Part shown: one piece after another, positions 1-6,067 of the stretch
Numbering within the stretch: the first letter of the stretch is position 1
Layout: the number at the start of each line of letters is the position of its first letter
DNA from: Eubacteriaceae bacterium
GTDB taxonomy: Bacteria; Bacillota; Clostridia; Eubacteriales; Alkalibacteraceae
Length of the DNA: 11,661 nt
Direction: 5' to 3'
NCBI GenBank assembly: GCA_003446375.1
Contig: DMAW01000028.1
Coordinates: forward strand, 1-11,661
Notes under the pieces: generated by a model
The model's database searches: none
Told to the model about the DNA's origin: nothing
Seen by the model: only the letters and a program-made list of their open reading frames with translations
Position numbers and translations under genes: made by a program

Positions 1-40
1 CCATTATACGGACTTTATCTAAATATTTGGAGTGTTATTT

Positions 41-865
41 ATGACCAAAAAATTTTTTTTAATCCTTTTAATTCCATTATTTTTACTTTCTGCGTGCTCA
101 AAGGATTATATAAATGACAGCGAAGGACAGATCCCACTGCCTCACTCATCTGCCATTCTTGCCGATGGAACCTATTATGCCACTTATGGATATGCCAACA
201 ATGAAGGTTATCGTCCTGAAATGACCATAGTCGTAAATGAAGGCTTGATCTCCAGCATTAAATATCTGGAGATTTCAAATAACGGCAAAGATAAGATTTC
301 CGATGTAGAATACTATGAAAACTTCAAGGAAAAGCACAACATAGATATTCAAGGAATCTATCTGCGCCTTTACACTAACCTAATAAAAAATCAAAATACA
401 TCTAATCTGCCATCTACCGGAGATTTCCCCGACATACGAAGCTACTTTAAACAGCTTGCCGACGTGATAATCCTTAAGGCCAAAAAAGGGATAACCGAAC
501 CTTCTGTCGTAGCAATGGACGAAGTGTATTACGGAGATACCAACACAGATGACAACGGCTATAAGGGCAGCATATCCATAACTTACGTAAATGACGTCAT
601 AATAGATGTGGAATACAGCGAACTAAACCTTGACGGAGATCACAAGGAAGATGTCGACGACTTAAACGAAATATATCAGGAACACTACGGCATATCCCTA
701 GGTGAAATGTTTGATTCGTATGCTCGCCAAATCGTTCAAAACGGTACTCTCCAACCTGTAGACTCAATGTCCGGCGCTACTAGAACTCAAGAAAAAGTCA
801 ATGAGCTCCTGGAAATCATAAGCAATACAAGAATCAAGTATGAAGGAGAAGAAGCCGATGATTAG
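41..865 (+). CDS. Lipoprotein with two FMN-binding-like repeats (major membrane immunogen-like)
   Basis: A secreted, lipid-anchored protein of 274 aa. The N-terminus is MTKK, then a hydrophobic stretch and the lipobox LSAC, so Cys19 is the expected lipidated residue. Two homologous halves follow. Residues about 40-150 and 158-262 each have a small beta unit ('DGTYYATYGYANNEGY' and 'DEVYYGDTNTDDNGY') followed by a helical part. The second half ends in DSMSGATRTQ (residues 241-250), the S(T)GAT signature of FMN_bind domains, in which Thr can carry covalent FMN. The first half has STGDFP at the equivalent place, so that copy looks degenerate. The start is ATG 41, because GGAG at 29-32 sits 8 nt upstream; the earlier in-frame GTG at 32 overlaps that ribosome binding site. 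The family resembles clostridial and treponemal membrane-anchored FMN-binding lipoproteins. Electron transfer is possible but not shown. The promoter is outside the window. Confidence 0.85.
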   Translation: MTKKFFLILLIPLFLLSACSKDYINDSEGQIPLPHSSAILADGTYYATYGYANNEGYRPEMTIVVNEGLISSIKYLEISNNGKDKISDVEYYENFKEKHNIDIQGIYLRLYTNLIKNQNTSNLPSTGDFPDIRSYFKQLADVIILKAKKGITEPSVVAMDEVYYGDTNTDDNGYKGSISITYVNDVIIDVEYSELNLDGDHKEDVDDLNEIYQEHYGISLGEMFDSYARQIVQNGTLQPVDSMSGATRTQEKVNELLEIISNTRIKYEGEEADD

Positions 866-875
866 TCGGCTTCTT
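849..875. terminator. Hairpin between convergent lipoprotein gene and glnA
   Basis: Ten-bp perfect inverted repeat AAGAAGCCGA (849-858) / TCGGCTTCTT (866-875) with a 7-nt loop. The left arm encodes the last residues of the lipoprotein, and its stop codon TAG (863-865) lies in the loop. On the minus strand the hairpin begins 4 nt after the glnA stop codon. The U-tracts are weak on both sides (CTTCTTACGTTT on plus, CTTCTTCTCCTT on minus), so termination may be partial, or the hairpin may mainly protect 3' ends. Confidence 0.6.
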
Positions 876-879
876 ACGT

Positions 880-2208
880 TTAGGTTGTTGTAAGGTACAT
901 GTCAAGCTCCCACTGGCTTACCTTGGTTCTGTAGCTGTCCCACTCTTGCATTTTATTGTCTATATACTTTACCTGAGCGTGCGGCCCTAAAGTATCCATC
1001 AGAAGTTGATCCTTCTGGAGCTCCTCTATAGCCTCTTTTAAGGTTCCCGGAAGTGAATCTATTCCTTGTTCTTCCTTTTCCTTAAGTCCCATCTCGTATA
1101 CGTTTGAAAATACCGGCGGAGGTGCTTGGAGGTCGTTTTTGACTCCATCAAGCCCGGCTGCCAGGCTGGCCGCAAGTGCTAAATACGGGTTAGCTGCCGG
1201 ATCCGGATTTCTCATCTCTACTCTTGTGGAAGGCCCACGCTTTGCGGGTATTCTTATCAACGGACTCCTGTTTTTCGGCGACCAAGCTATATATACCGGT
1301 GCCTCATAACCGGGCACAAGGCGCTTATACGAGTTTACCGTTGGATTTGTCAGCGCTGCTAATCCTCTTGCATGCTTTATAAGGCCTGCAATGTATTTGT
1401 ATGCCGTTTCGCTTAATTCATACTGTCCTTCAGGGTCGTAAAATGCATTCTTGCCATCTTTGAACAACGACTGGTTTAGGTGCATTCCCGATCCATTGAT
1501 TCCGAATATTGGCTTTGGCATGAAAGTCGCGTGCAAGCCATGTCTTTGCGCAATTACCCTGACCACCATCTTAAATGTCATTATATCATCTGCTGCAGTA
1601 AGGGCATCAGCGTACTTAAAGTCTATCTCATGCTGTCCCGGAGCAACCTCATGATGAGAAGCTTCTATCTCAAACCCCATTTCCTTAAGGGTTATCACCA
1701 TATCCCTTCTGGCACTCTCTCCTAAATCCACAGGTGCCAAATCGAAGTATCCCGCATTGTCATGGGTCTTCAGCGTCGGATAGTTGTTTTCATCCACTTC
1801 AAACAAGAAAAACTCACATTCAGGACCTACATACATCGTATAGCCCATATCCCCCGCTTCTTTTACCTTTTTCTTCAAAATATTTCTTGGGCATCCGGAA
1901 AACGGGGTGCCGTCCGGATTGTAGATATCACATATAAGCCTTGCTTCCCTGCCTACCTGAGGCTTCCAAGGAAATACGACAAAAGTGTTAAGATCAGGTT
2001 TCAAATACATGTCTGACTCTTCGATTCTTACGAAACCGTCAATAGAAGATCCGTCAAACATTATTTCTCCATCTAGAGCCTTTTCCAACTGCTCATAGCT
2101 AATCGAGAGATTTTTCATGACTCCGTTCAAATCCGTGAACTGCAAGTGGATGAATTCGACATCCAGGTCCTTTGCATTTTGCATAATTTGGTCTTTTGTA
2201 ATTGCCAT
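880..2208 (-). CDS. glnA: Glutamine synthetase, type I (Gram-positive form)
   Basis: ATP-dependent ligation of ammonia to glutamate to give glutamine; cytoplasmic, a dodecamer in this family. The length of 442 aa is close to the roughly 444 aa of B. subtilis GlnA. Visible motifs: MFDGSSIDGFVRIEESD at 50-66, with an Arg (R61) matching the Arg62 that mediates feedback inhibition in B. subtilis; metal-ligand motifs GPECEFF (E130, E132) and the HHEVAPGQHE region (E187, E194); NGSGMH (H243); the glutamate-flap region LVPGYEAPV (E302); and STRVEMRNPDPAANPY. The shorter GSI-alpha form has no E. coli-style adenylylation insertion, so control is expected through feedback inhibition and transcription. 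The start is ATG 2208, preceded by AAAGGAGGT at 7-nt spacing. It lies downstream of rex on the same strand but has its own promoter and an attenuator-like leader. Confidence 0.97.
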   Translation of the reverse strand: MAITKDQIMQNAKDLDVEFIHLQFTDLNGVMKNLSISYEQLEKALDGEIMFDGSSIDGFVRIEESDMYLKPDLNTFVVFPWKPQVGREARLICDIYNPDGTPFSGCPRNILKKKVKEAGDMGYTMYVGPECEFFLFEVDENNYPTLKTHDNAGYFDLAPVDLGESARRDMVITLKEMGFEIEASHHEVAPGQHEIDFKYADALTAADDIMTFKMVVRVIAQRHGLHATFMPKPIFGINGSGMHLNQSLFKDGKNAFYDPEGQYELSETAYKYIAGLIKHARGLAALTNPTVNSYKRLVPGYEAPVYIAWSPKNRSPLIRIPAKRGPSTRVEMRNPDPAANPYLALAASLAAGLDGVKNDLQAPPPVFSNVYEMGLKEKEEQGIDSLPGTLKEAIEELQKDQLLMDTLGPHAQVKYIDNKMQEWDSYRTKVSQWELDMYLTTT

Positions 2209-2242
2209 ATCACATACCTCCTTTTATAGTCGAAACCTATCT

Positions 2243-2296
2243 AAAAAAATATAAAAAACGCCTATCCCAGGTATCCCACATTCCTCGAATAGACGT
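2243..2296 (-). terminator. Intrinsic terminator in the glnA leader (attenuator candidate, also 3' end of rex)
   Basis: On the minus strand the 14-nt arms ACGTCTATTCGAGG (2296-2283) and CCTGGGATAGGCGT (2271-2258) pair with one G-G mismatch and two G-U pairs around an 11-nt loop. A run of six T follows at once (2258-2253), with a second T7 run at 2249-2243. The hairpin lies downstream of the glnA promoter and about 35-50 nt upstream of the glnA ribosome binding site. It would therefore stop transcripts from that promoter as well as readthrough from rex. Confidence 0.75.
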
Positions 2297-2328
2297 CATT
2301 GTCTTGTATAAACTTTCTTACTATATAC

Positions 2329-2357
2329 ATTTTATAGACAATTTGTTTTAATGTCAA
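2329..2357 (-). promoter_or_regulatory. Sigma-A promoter of glnA
   Basis: On the minus strand: perfect -35 TTGACA (2357-2352), 17-nt spacer, -10 TAAAAT (2334-2329). It starts 8 nt after the rex stop codon. The predicted start point near 2322 gives a leader of about 115 nt that contains the terminator hairpin. A 7-bp inverted repeat, AGACAAT (2336-2342) with ATTGTCT (2298-2304), brackets the -10 and start region and could be an operator. Confidence 0.75.
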
Positions 2358-2364
2358 CAGGATT

Positions 2365-3009
2365 CTAGATGTTTAAACTGTCTTCGTTCATCAAATATGT
2401 AAGCGTATATAGACTTTCGCTTATTGCTACATTTTCTATTACCACATTGTCCGGCACGGAAACATCCGTCGGTGCAAAGTTCCAAATGGCTTTTACGTTA
2501 TTTTCTATAAGGGTATCCGCAACGCTTTGGCTATGCTCTTTGGGAACACAGATGATACCTATCTGGATATCGTTGTTTTCAACATATTCTCCAAGATCTG
2601 AAATATCCAGGATCTTTATGTCTCTTATAGTATTTCCTATAAGCCTCGGATTTACGTCAAACATAGCTTTAAGAATAAATCCTTCTCTTCTGAACCCCTC
2701 ATAATTAGCAATTGCCTGTCCCAAGTTCCCGGCGCCTACAATAACACAGTTGTAAGATTGATTGAGCCCTAATATGCTGCCAATTTCCTTTTGCAGCTCT
2801 ACAACATTATAACCGTAGCCCTGTTGACCGAATCCGCCAAAGCAATTCAAGTCCTGCCGTATTTGAGATGCAGTAAGTCCCATAAGTTTTCCAAATTCTT
2901 TTGATGATATTCTCATGACATCGTTATGTATTAAATCTCCCAAGTATCTATAATATTTAGGTAGCCTTCTAACTACAGCCATGGAGACCTTTATTGAATT
3001 TCTCTGCAT
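2365..3009 (-). CDS. rex: Redox-sensing transcriptional repressor Rex
   Basis: NADH/NAD+-responsive repressor of fermentation and respiration genes; cytoplasmic dimer; 214 aa, normal for the family. The winged-helix N-terminus (about residues 11-80) contains RRLPKYYRYL and the recognition region SSKEFGKLMGLTASQIRQDL. The Rossmann domain has GAGNLGQA (92-99), an acidic FDVNP (D118 region) typical of NAD(H) rather than NADP(H) binding, and ICVPKEHS and NFAP (177-180), both characteristic of Rex. The start is ATG 3009, with GAAAGGAG 7 nt upstream. An in-frame GTG at 3030 would precede that ribosome binding site and is rejected. It is divergent from the ABC-F gene and upstream of glnA. It corresponds to B. 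subtilis ydiH, which lies near ydiF as here. No separate terminator was seen; the glnA leader hairpin probably ends its transcript. Confidence 0.96.
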   Translation of the reverse strand: MQRNSIKVSMAVVRRLPKYYRYLGDLIHNDVMRISSKEFGKLMGLTASQIRQDLNCFGGFGQQGYGYNVVELQKEIGSILGLNQSYNCVIVGAGNLGQAIANYEGFRREGFILKAMFDVNPRLIGNTIRDIKILDISDLGEYVENNDIQIGIICVPKEHSQSVADTLIENNVKAIWNFAPTDVSVPDNVVIENVAISESLYTLTYLMNEDSLNI

Positions 3010-3050
3010 GTCAATACTCCTTTCGATCACATATAAAAACTATAATTTTA

Positions 3051-3079
3051 ATTATAACAATGTGATTTTTCATTGTCAA
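3051..3079 (-). promoter_or_regulatory. Consensus sigma-A promoter of rex with embedded inverted repeat
   Basis: On the minus strand: -35 TTGACA (3079-3074), exactly 17 nt, -10 TATAAT (3056-3051), a full consensus match. The spacer carries the inverted repeat ACAATG-N8-CATTGT (3057-3076), which overlaps the -35 element. This is a plausible repressor site. It does not match the usual Rex operator (TTGTGA or TTGTTAA half sites), so autoregulation is only a possibility. Confidence 0.85.
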
Positions 3080-3167
3080 TTTTTTGTTCTTGTATTTCCT
3101 ATTAATTTTACTAACTTTTTAATATAGGGTTTGAGGTTTTTCAAAAATGCACGCATTAAAAGCTCAA

Positions 3168-3196
3168 TTGAATATTTAGCGATATTATAGTAATAT
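3168..3196 (+). promoter_or_regulatory. Possible promoter of the ABC-F gene
   Basis: TTGAAT (3168-3173), 17-nt spacer, TAATAT (3191-3196): four of six matches at each element. This is the best candidate in the 220-bp rex/ABC-F divergent region, but in such AT-rich sequence it is weak evidence. No leader peptide or attenuator of the kind found before resistance-type ABC-F genes is evident. Confidence 0.3.
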
Positions 3197-3231
3197 ATTG
3201 ATAGAAAAAGGCAAATACATTGGAGGAAATC

Positions 3232-5148
3232 ATGCTTCTTAGCGCTAACAACATAGAAAAAAACTTCGGGGTTGAAACGATATTTAAAAACGTAAGCTTT
3301 ATCGTTGACGACAATAGCAAAATAGGGATAGTCGGCAAGAACGGTACCGGAAAGAGCACGCTGTTCAAAATCATAGCAAGACAGATGTCATTTGACGACG
3401 GAAACATCGACTACGCAAAAAATCTGTCTATAGGTTATCTTTCACAAGAATCCAGCCTAAATGAAAATAATCAATTATACGATGAGGTCTTATCGGTATT
3501 TGACCATATAATTGATATGGAGAGGGAACTTAGATCCCTGGAAATCGAAATATCTAAAAACCACGACAAAAACGTGGAAGGCTTACTCGCTAAATACTCT
3601 CAGCTTACTGAAGCCTTTGAAGACATGTCCGGTTATGAATACGAAAGCAGAGCCAGAGGGATCTTGATTGGATTGGGGTTTAGTCAAGAAGAATTCTCGA
3701 AACCTGTTTCTACCTTCAGCGGAGGAGAAAAAACCAGGATATCCCTAGCCAAAATGATTCTGACAAACCCTCAGCTTCTTCTTTTAGACGAACCCACAAA
3801 CTTTTTGGATATCGAGACCATACAGTGGCTGGAAAGCTATCTTAAGAATTACGATGGTTCTTTTATGATAATATCCCATGATAGATACTTTTTAGATTCA
3901 TTAGTAACTACTGTATTTGAAATAGAAAATAAGACCTTAACCCGTTACAACGGAAATTTCAGCGAGTACGTCCGACGTAAGCAGGAAAATCTGGAAAGTC
4001 AGATCCATCAGTATAAAATAGAACAAAAGGAAATCCAAAGACAAGAGGAGATAATCAAGCAGTTCAGGCAGTTTAATCGAGAAAAGAGCATTAAAAGAGC
4101 TAGAAGCAGAGAGAAGCTCTTGGATAAAATGCCCAAAAGCGACAAGCCCTTCATAGACAATCGCAAGGTTTCCATGAAATTCGAGCCCAAGCTACAAAGC
4201 TCCAAGCTAGTCCTCGAAGCAGAGGAACTTTCGAAAGGCTACGATGCTAACCTTTTTAAATCCATAAGCTTTAATGTTTTTCGCGGAGACAGGATAGGCA
4301 TAATCGGCGCCAACGGAAGCGGCAAGAGCACGCTGCTTAAAATAATTAACGGCGACTTGGCTCCCGATGCAGGGCATGTCAATTGGGGCAACAAGGTAAT
4401 CCCTGTGCTGTTCAGGCAAGATAATGCCGGTCTCGATCCGGCCTCATCAGTCTTGGACGAGGTTTGGAACTGCAGACCTAAAGCCAACGAAGGCGAAATA
4501 AGAAACCTGCTTTCCTATTTCAAATTTTATGGGGACGATGTCTTCAAGCCTATAAGCGTGCTCTCCGGAGGTGAACTTAGCAGAATCTCACTTGCAAGGA
4601 CGATGCTTTCAGATTCCAACTTTATAATTATGGACGAGCCAACCAATCATCTTGACATGCAAACTGTGGACGTGCTTGAAAATGCATTGACAGATTACAC
4701 AGGAACCTTGTTCATAGTATCCCACGACAGGTATTTTCTAAACAAAATCGTAAACAGGCTCTTTGTGCTAAAAGATAACCATATAGAGATTTTCGAAGGG
4801 AATTACGACTATTATATAAAAAAGACACAAGAAGCAAAAATGCTCGAAGATCTTAAAAACAGCCAGCCGGACAGGACTAAAACCGAAATAATTCAGGAAA
4901 AAAAGCTCAAAAACAAACAAAAAAAAGAGATTGCAGCTCTCAAAAAAGAAATAACCGCATTGGAAGAATCAATCTTGAAGATAGAAGAGGAAATTTCAGG
5001 ATATGAAAAAATAATATGTTCAGAAGGATTTTACGACGATTACGATTACTCCTGCAAAATCAATCAAGCTTATGAATCTTCAAAATCCCAACTTTCCTTA
5101 CTTATGGATTCTTGGACTGAAAAACAAATTGAGCTTGAAAATAACTAG
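3232..5148 (+). CDS. ABC-F family ATPase, YdiF-like
   Basis: A cytoplasmic protein of 638 aa with two tandem ATPase domains and no membrane segment. ABC-F proteins act on the ribosome (translation factors or antibiotic-protection proteins). Domain 1: Walker A GKNGTGKST (35-43), signature FSGGEKTRISLAKM (from about 162), Walker B LLLLDE (182-187), ISHDRYF. A basic, helical linker (about 245-310, rich in RSREK and KRAR) is the likely P-site tRNA interaction motif. Domain 2: GANGSGKST (359-367), LSGGE (444-448), FIIMDE (464-469), VSHDRYF. A charged coiled-coil tail spans about 545-638. Length, coiled-coil tail and sequence pattern resemble B. subtilis YdiF more than short resistance ABC-Fs, so a housekeeping role is likelier than drug resistance. 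Start ATG 3232 is preceded by GGAGG with 5-nt spacing; an in-frame TTG at 3220 lies upstream of that site. Confidence 0.93.
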   Translation: MLLSANNIEKNFGVETIFKNVSFIVDDNSKIGIVGKNGTGKSTLFKIIARQMSFDDGNIDYAKNLSIGYLSQESSLNENNQLYDEVLSVFDHIIDMERELRSLEIEISKNHDKNVEGLLAKYSQLTEAFEDMSGYEYESRARGILIGLGFSQEEFSKPVSTFSGGEKTRISLAKMILTNPQLLLLDEPTNFLDIETIQWLESYLKNYDGSFMIISHDRYFLDSLVTTVFEIENKTLTRYNGNFSEYVRRKQENLESQIHQYKIEQKEIQRQEEIIKQFRQFNREKSIKRARSREKLLDKMPKSDKPFIDNRKVSMKFEPKLQSSKLVLEAEELSKGYDANLFKSISFNVFRGDRIGIIGANGSGKSTLLKIINGDLAPDAGHVNWGNKVIPVLFRQDNAGLDPASSVLDEVWNCRPKANEGEIRNLLSYFKFYGDDVFKPISVLSGGELSRISLARTMLSDSNFIIMDEPTNHLDMQTVDVLENALTDYTGTLFIVSHDRYFLNKIVNRLFVLKDNHIEIFEGNYDYYIKKTQEAKMLEDLKNSQPDRTKTEIIQEKKLKNKQKKEIAALKKEITALEESILKIEEEISGYEKIICSEGFYDDYDYSCKINQAYESSKSQLSLLMDSWTEKQIELENN

Positions 5149-5161
5149 CCTAAAATATAAT

Positions 5162-5189
5162 GAAATCCGAATCGTTCGATTCGGATTTC
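5162..5189. terminator. Bidirectional terminator between ABC-F gene and ferritin gene
   Basis: Perfect palindrome GAAATCCGAATCG / CGATTCGGATTTC with a 2-nt centre; as RNA, a 12-bp stem with a GUUC-type tetraloop. On plus it is followed by T-rich TTCTTGTCTTC, on minus by ATTATATTTT. It lies 13 nt after the ABC-F stop and about 20 nt beyond the ferritin stop, so it serves both convergent genes. Confidence 0.9.
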
Positions 5190-5209
5190 TTCTTGTCTTC
5201 ATATGATGA

Positions 5210-5719
5210 TCATTCTGCCGCAGGAGGTGTAAATACTCTTGACCCAAGCTCTCTATCAAGCATATGGAGTCCTTGAGGATTCCCTTTTATTTTCTTAAGT
5301 TGAGCAAGCAATGTGCTGAAACTTTCCTCTTCTTCCACCTGCTCGTCCACGAACCAGTTCAAGAGGCTTATGGTTGCGTATTCCTTTTCTTCTTGAGCTA
5401 TATCCATTAAATGGTATATTCTAGAAGATACAAACTTCTCATGCTCAAGGGAATATGCAAATACATCGATAATATCGTCAAAATCGGTCTTTGGATCATC
5501 AAACCCTTTTATTATGGCTTTTTCTCCCCTGCTGTTTAAAAATCCATAAAATTTCATGGCATGGAATCTTTCTTCATCACCCTGAGCTATAAACCAAGTT
5601 TCAAAACCCGGCAAATCGTTTTCTGCACAGAATGAAGCCATAGAAAGATATAGATGCGCCGAAAAGAATTCGTACTTTATTTGTTCATTGATTTCATCAA
5701 TAAGCTTTTTGCTTAACAT
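5210..5719 (-). CDS. ftnA: Bacterial non-haem ferritin
   Basis: Iron storage: oxidises Fe(II) at a di-iron centre and stores it in a 24-subunit cytoplasmic shell. The protein is 169 aa, a normal length. All ferroxidase-site residues are present at canonical FtnA numbering: E17, E50 and H53 (in DEERFHAM), E94 (LEHEKF), Q127 and E130 (DEQVEEEE); Tyr24 is also present. Haem-binding Met52 of bacterioferritin is replaced by Phe, so this is FtnA type rather than Bfr. The start is ATG 5719, with GAGGAGGT 6 nt upstream. It appears monocistronic, with its own promoter and a shared bidirectional terminator. It sits between tsaD and the ydiF-like gene, which are neighbours in B. subtilis, so it may be an insertion into an older gene order. 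No Fur or PerR box was recognised. Confidence 0.96.
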   Translation of the reverse strand: MLSKKLIDEINEQIKYEFFSAHLYLSMASFCAENDLPGFETWFIAQGDEERFHAMKFYGFLNSRGEKAIIKGFDDPKTDFDDIIDVFAYSLEHEKFVSSRIYHLMDIAQEEKEYATISLLNWFVDEQVEEEESFSTLLAQLKKIKGNPQGLHMLDRELGSRVFTPPAAE

Positions 5720-5754
5720 AAAAATACCTCCTCTTATTTAAATTTGCTTTTCTA

Positions 5755-5763
5755 TTTATACCA
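5755..5763 (-). promoter_or_regulatory. Possible extended -10 promoter of the ferritin gene
   Basis: On the minus strand TGG-TATAAA (5763-5755) is an extended -10 element. The nearest -35-like hexamer, TTGTTT (5785-5780), has a long 19-nt spacer. A start near 5748 would leave a leader of roughly 30 nt ahead of the strong GAGGAGGT site. Confidence 0.4.
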
Positions 5764-5847
5764 TTTAAACACGCTTCTTAAACAAATAGATTCTTTTCAA
5801 CCTTAATTTTTTGATTTAAGTTGCAATTAAATTTTTCTTGACACCAA

Positions 5848-5871
5848 AAAACCTTGATTTTTAAAGGTTTT
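5848..5871 (-). terminator. Weak hairpin, possible terminator of the mnmA-tsaD operon
   Basis: On the minus strand AAAACCTT, an 8-nt loop, then AAGGTTTT running into two more T. The 8-bp stem has only two G-C pairs and lies about 200 nt beyond the tsaD stop. It is the best terminator candidate seen for this operon, but it could simply be part of the AT-rich segment. Confidence 0.35.
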
Positions 5872-5914
5872 GTTTTTAAGCGTATTAAAGTTTTTTTCAG
5901 CGTTTTCATCAAAG

Positions 5915-6006
5915 TTATTAACATTTCCAACAGTTATCCACTGCCTTATCCACATGTTCGCCAGTTGTCCACCTTGTTTTTCCGCCTTTTCATGGGCTTA
6001 TCCACA
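5915..6006 (+). promoter_or_regulatory. DnaA-box cluster
   Basis: DnaA recognises TTATNCACA. On the + strand: TTATTAACA (5915-5923, one mismatch), TTATCCACT (5934-5942, one mismatch), TTATCCACA (5946-5954, perfect), TTGTCCACC (5965-5973, two mismatches) and TTATCCACA (5998-6006, perfect). All are in the same orientation. Weaker boxes extend the array: TTGTTTACA (6016-6024), TTGTCTACA on the minus strand (6051-6043), and TTATCCTCA (6062-6070, one mismatch) overlapping the tsaD stop codon. Two perfect 9-mers plus several near matches in about 100 bp is far more than chance. Known roles of such clusters include oriC, DnaA titration and control of initiation. No dnaA or dnaN lies in the window. 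Confidence 0.85.
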
Positions 6007-6067
6007 TTTTACTTCTTGTTTACATTCCGTTTACAAACAGGTTGTAGACAACTTTTGATTATTATCC

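Larger units (their letters stand above)
5720..6067. other. Gene-free 348-bp intergenic region between ferritin gene and tsaD
   Basis: No convincing gene on either strand. Left to right: the ferritin ribosome binding site and promoter (to about 5790); a strongly AT-rich stretch (about 77% A+T by hand count over 5801-5900); a weak hairpin (5848-5871); and a DnaA-box array (5915-6006 with weaker flanking boxes). The order AT-rich segment next to same-strand DnaA boxes resembles a replication-initiation or DnaA-titration locus. Confidence 0.8.

Noticed and set aside
1451..2016. Open frames antisense to glnA, and similar antisense frames across the window
   Set aside because: They mirror well-supported genes on the opposite strand, lack ribosome binding sites and show no family features.
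2209..2364. T-box or known amino-acid riboswitch before glnA
   Set aside because: No T-box core sequence (GGGTGGNACCGCG-like) and no recognisable glutamine riboswitch; the leader is short and shows only a terminator hairpin.
3010..3030. Longer Rex starting at GTG 3030
   Set aside because: The strong GAAAGGAG site lies between GTG 3030 and ATG 3009, so translation from ATG 3009 is favoured and fits the family length.
3232..5148. Antibiotic-resistance ABC-F
   Set aside because: The long coiled-coil tail and YdiF-like pattern, the conserved neighbourhood and the lack of a leader-peptide attenuator point to a housekeeping ABC-F.
5838..5866. Plus-strand promoter from TTGACA at 5838
   Set aside because: At 17-nt spacing the -10 position reads TTAAAG, and there is no downstream gene on that strand.
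5720..6067. The DnaA-box region as the chromosomal origin oriC itself
   Set aside because: The flanking genes are ferritin and tsaD, not dnaA, dnaN, recF or rpmH. A secondary DnaA-binding locus is the more cautious reading.
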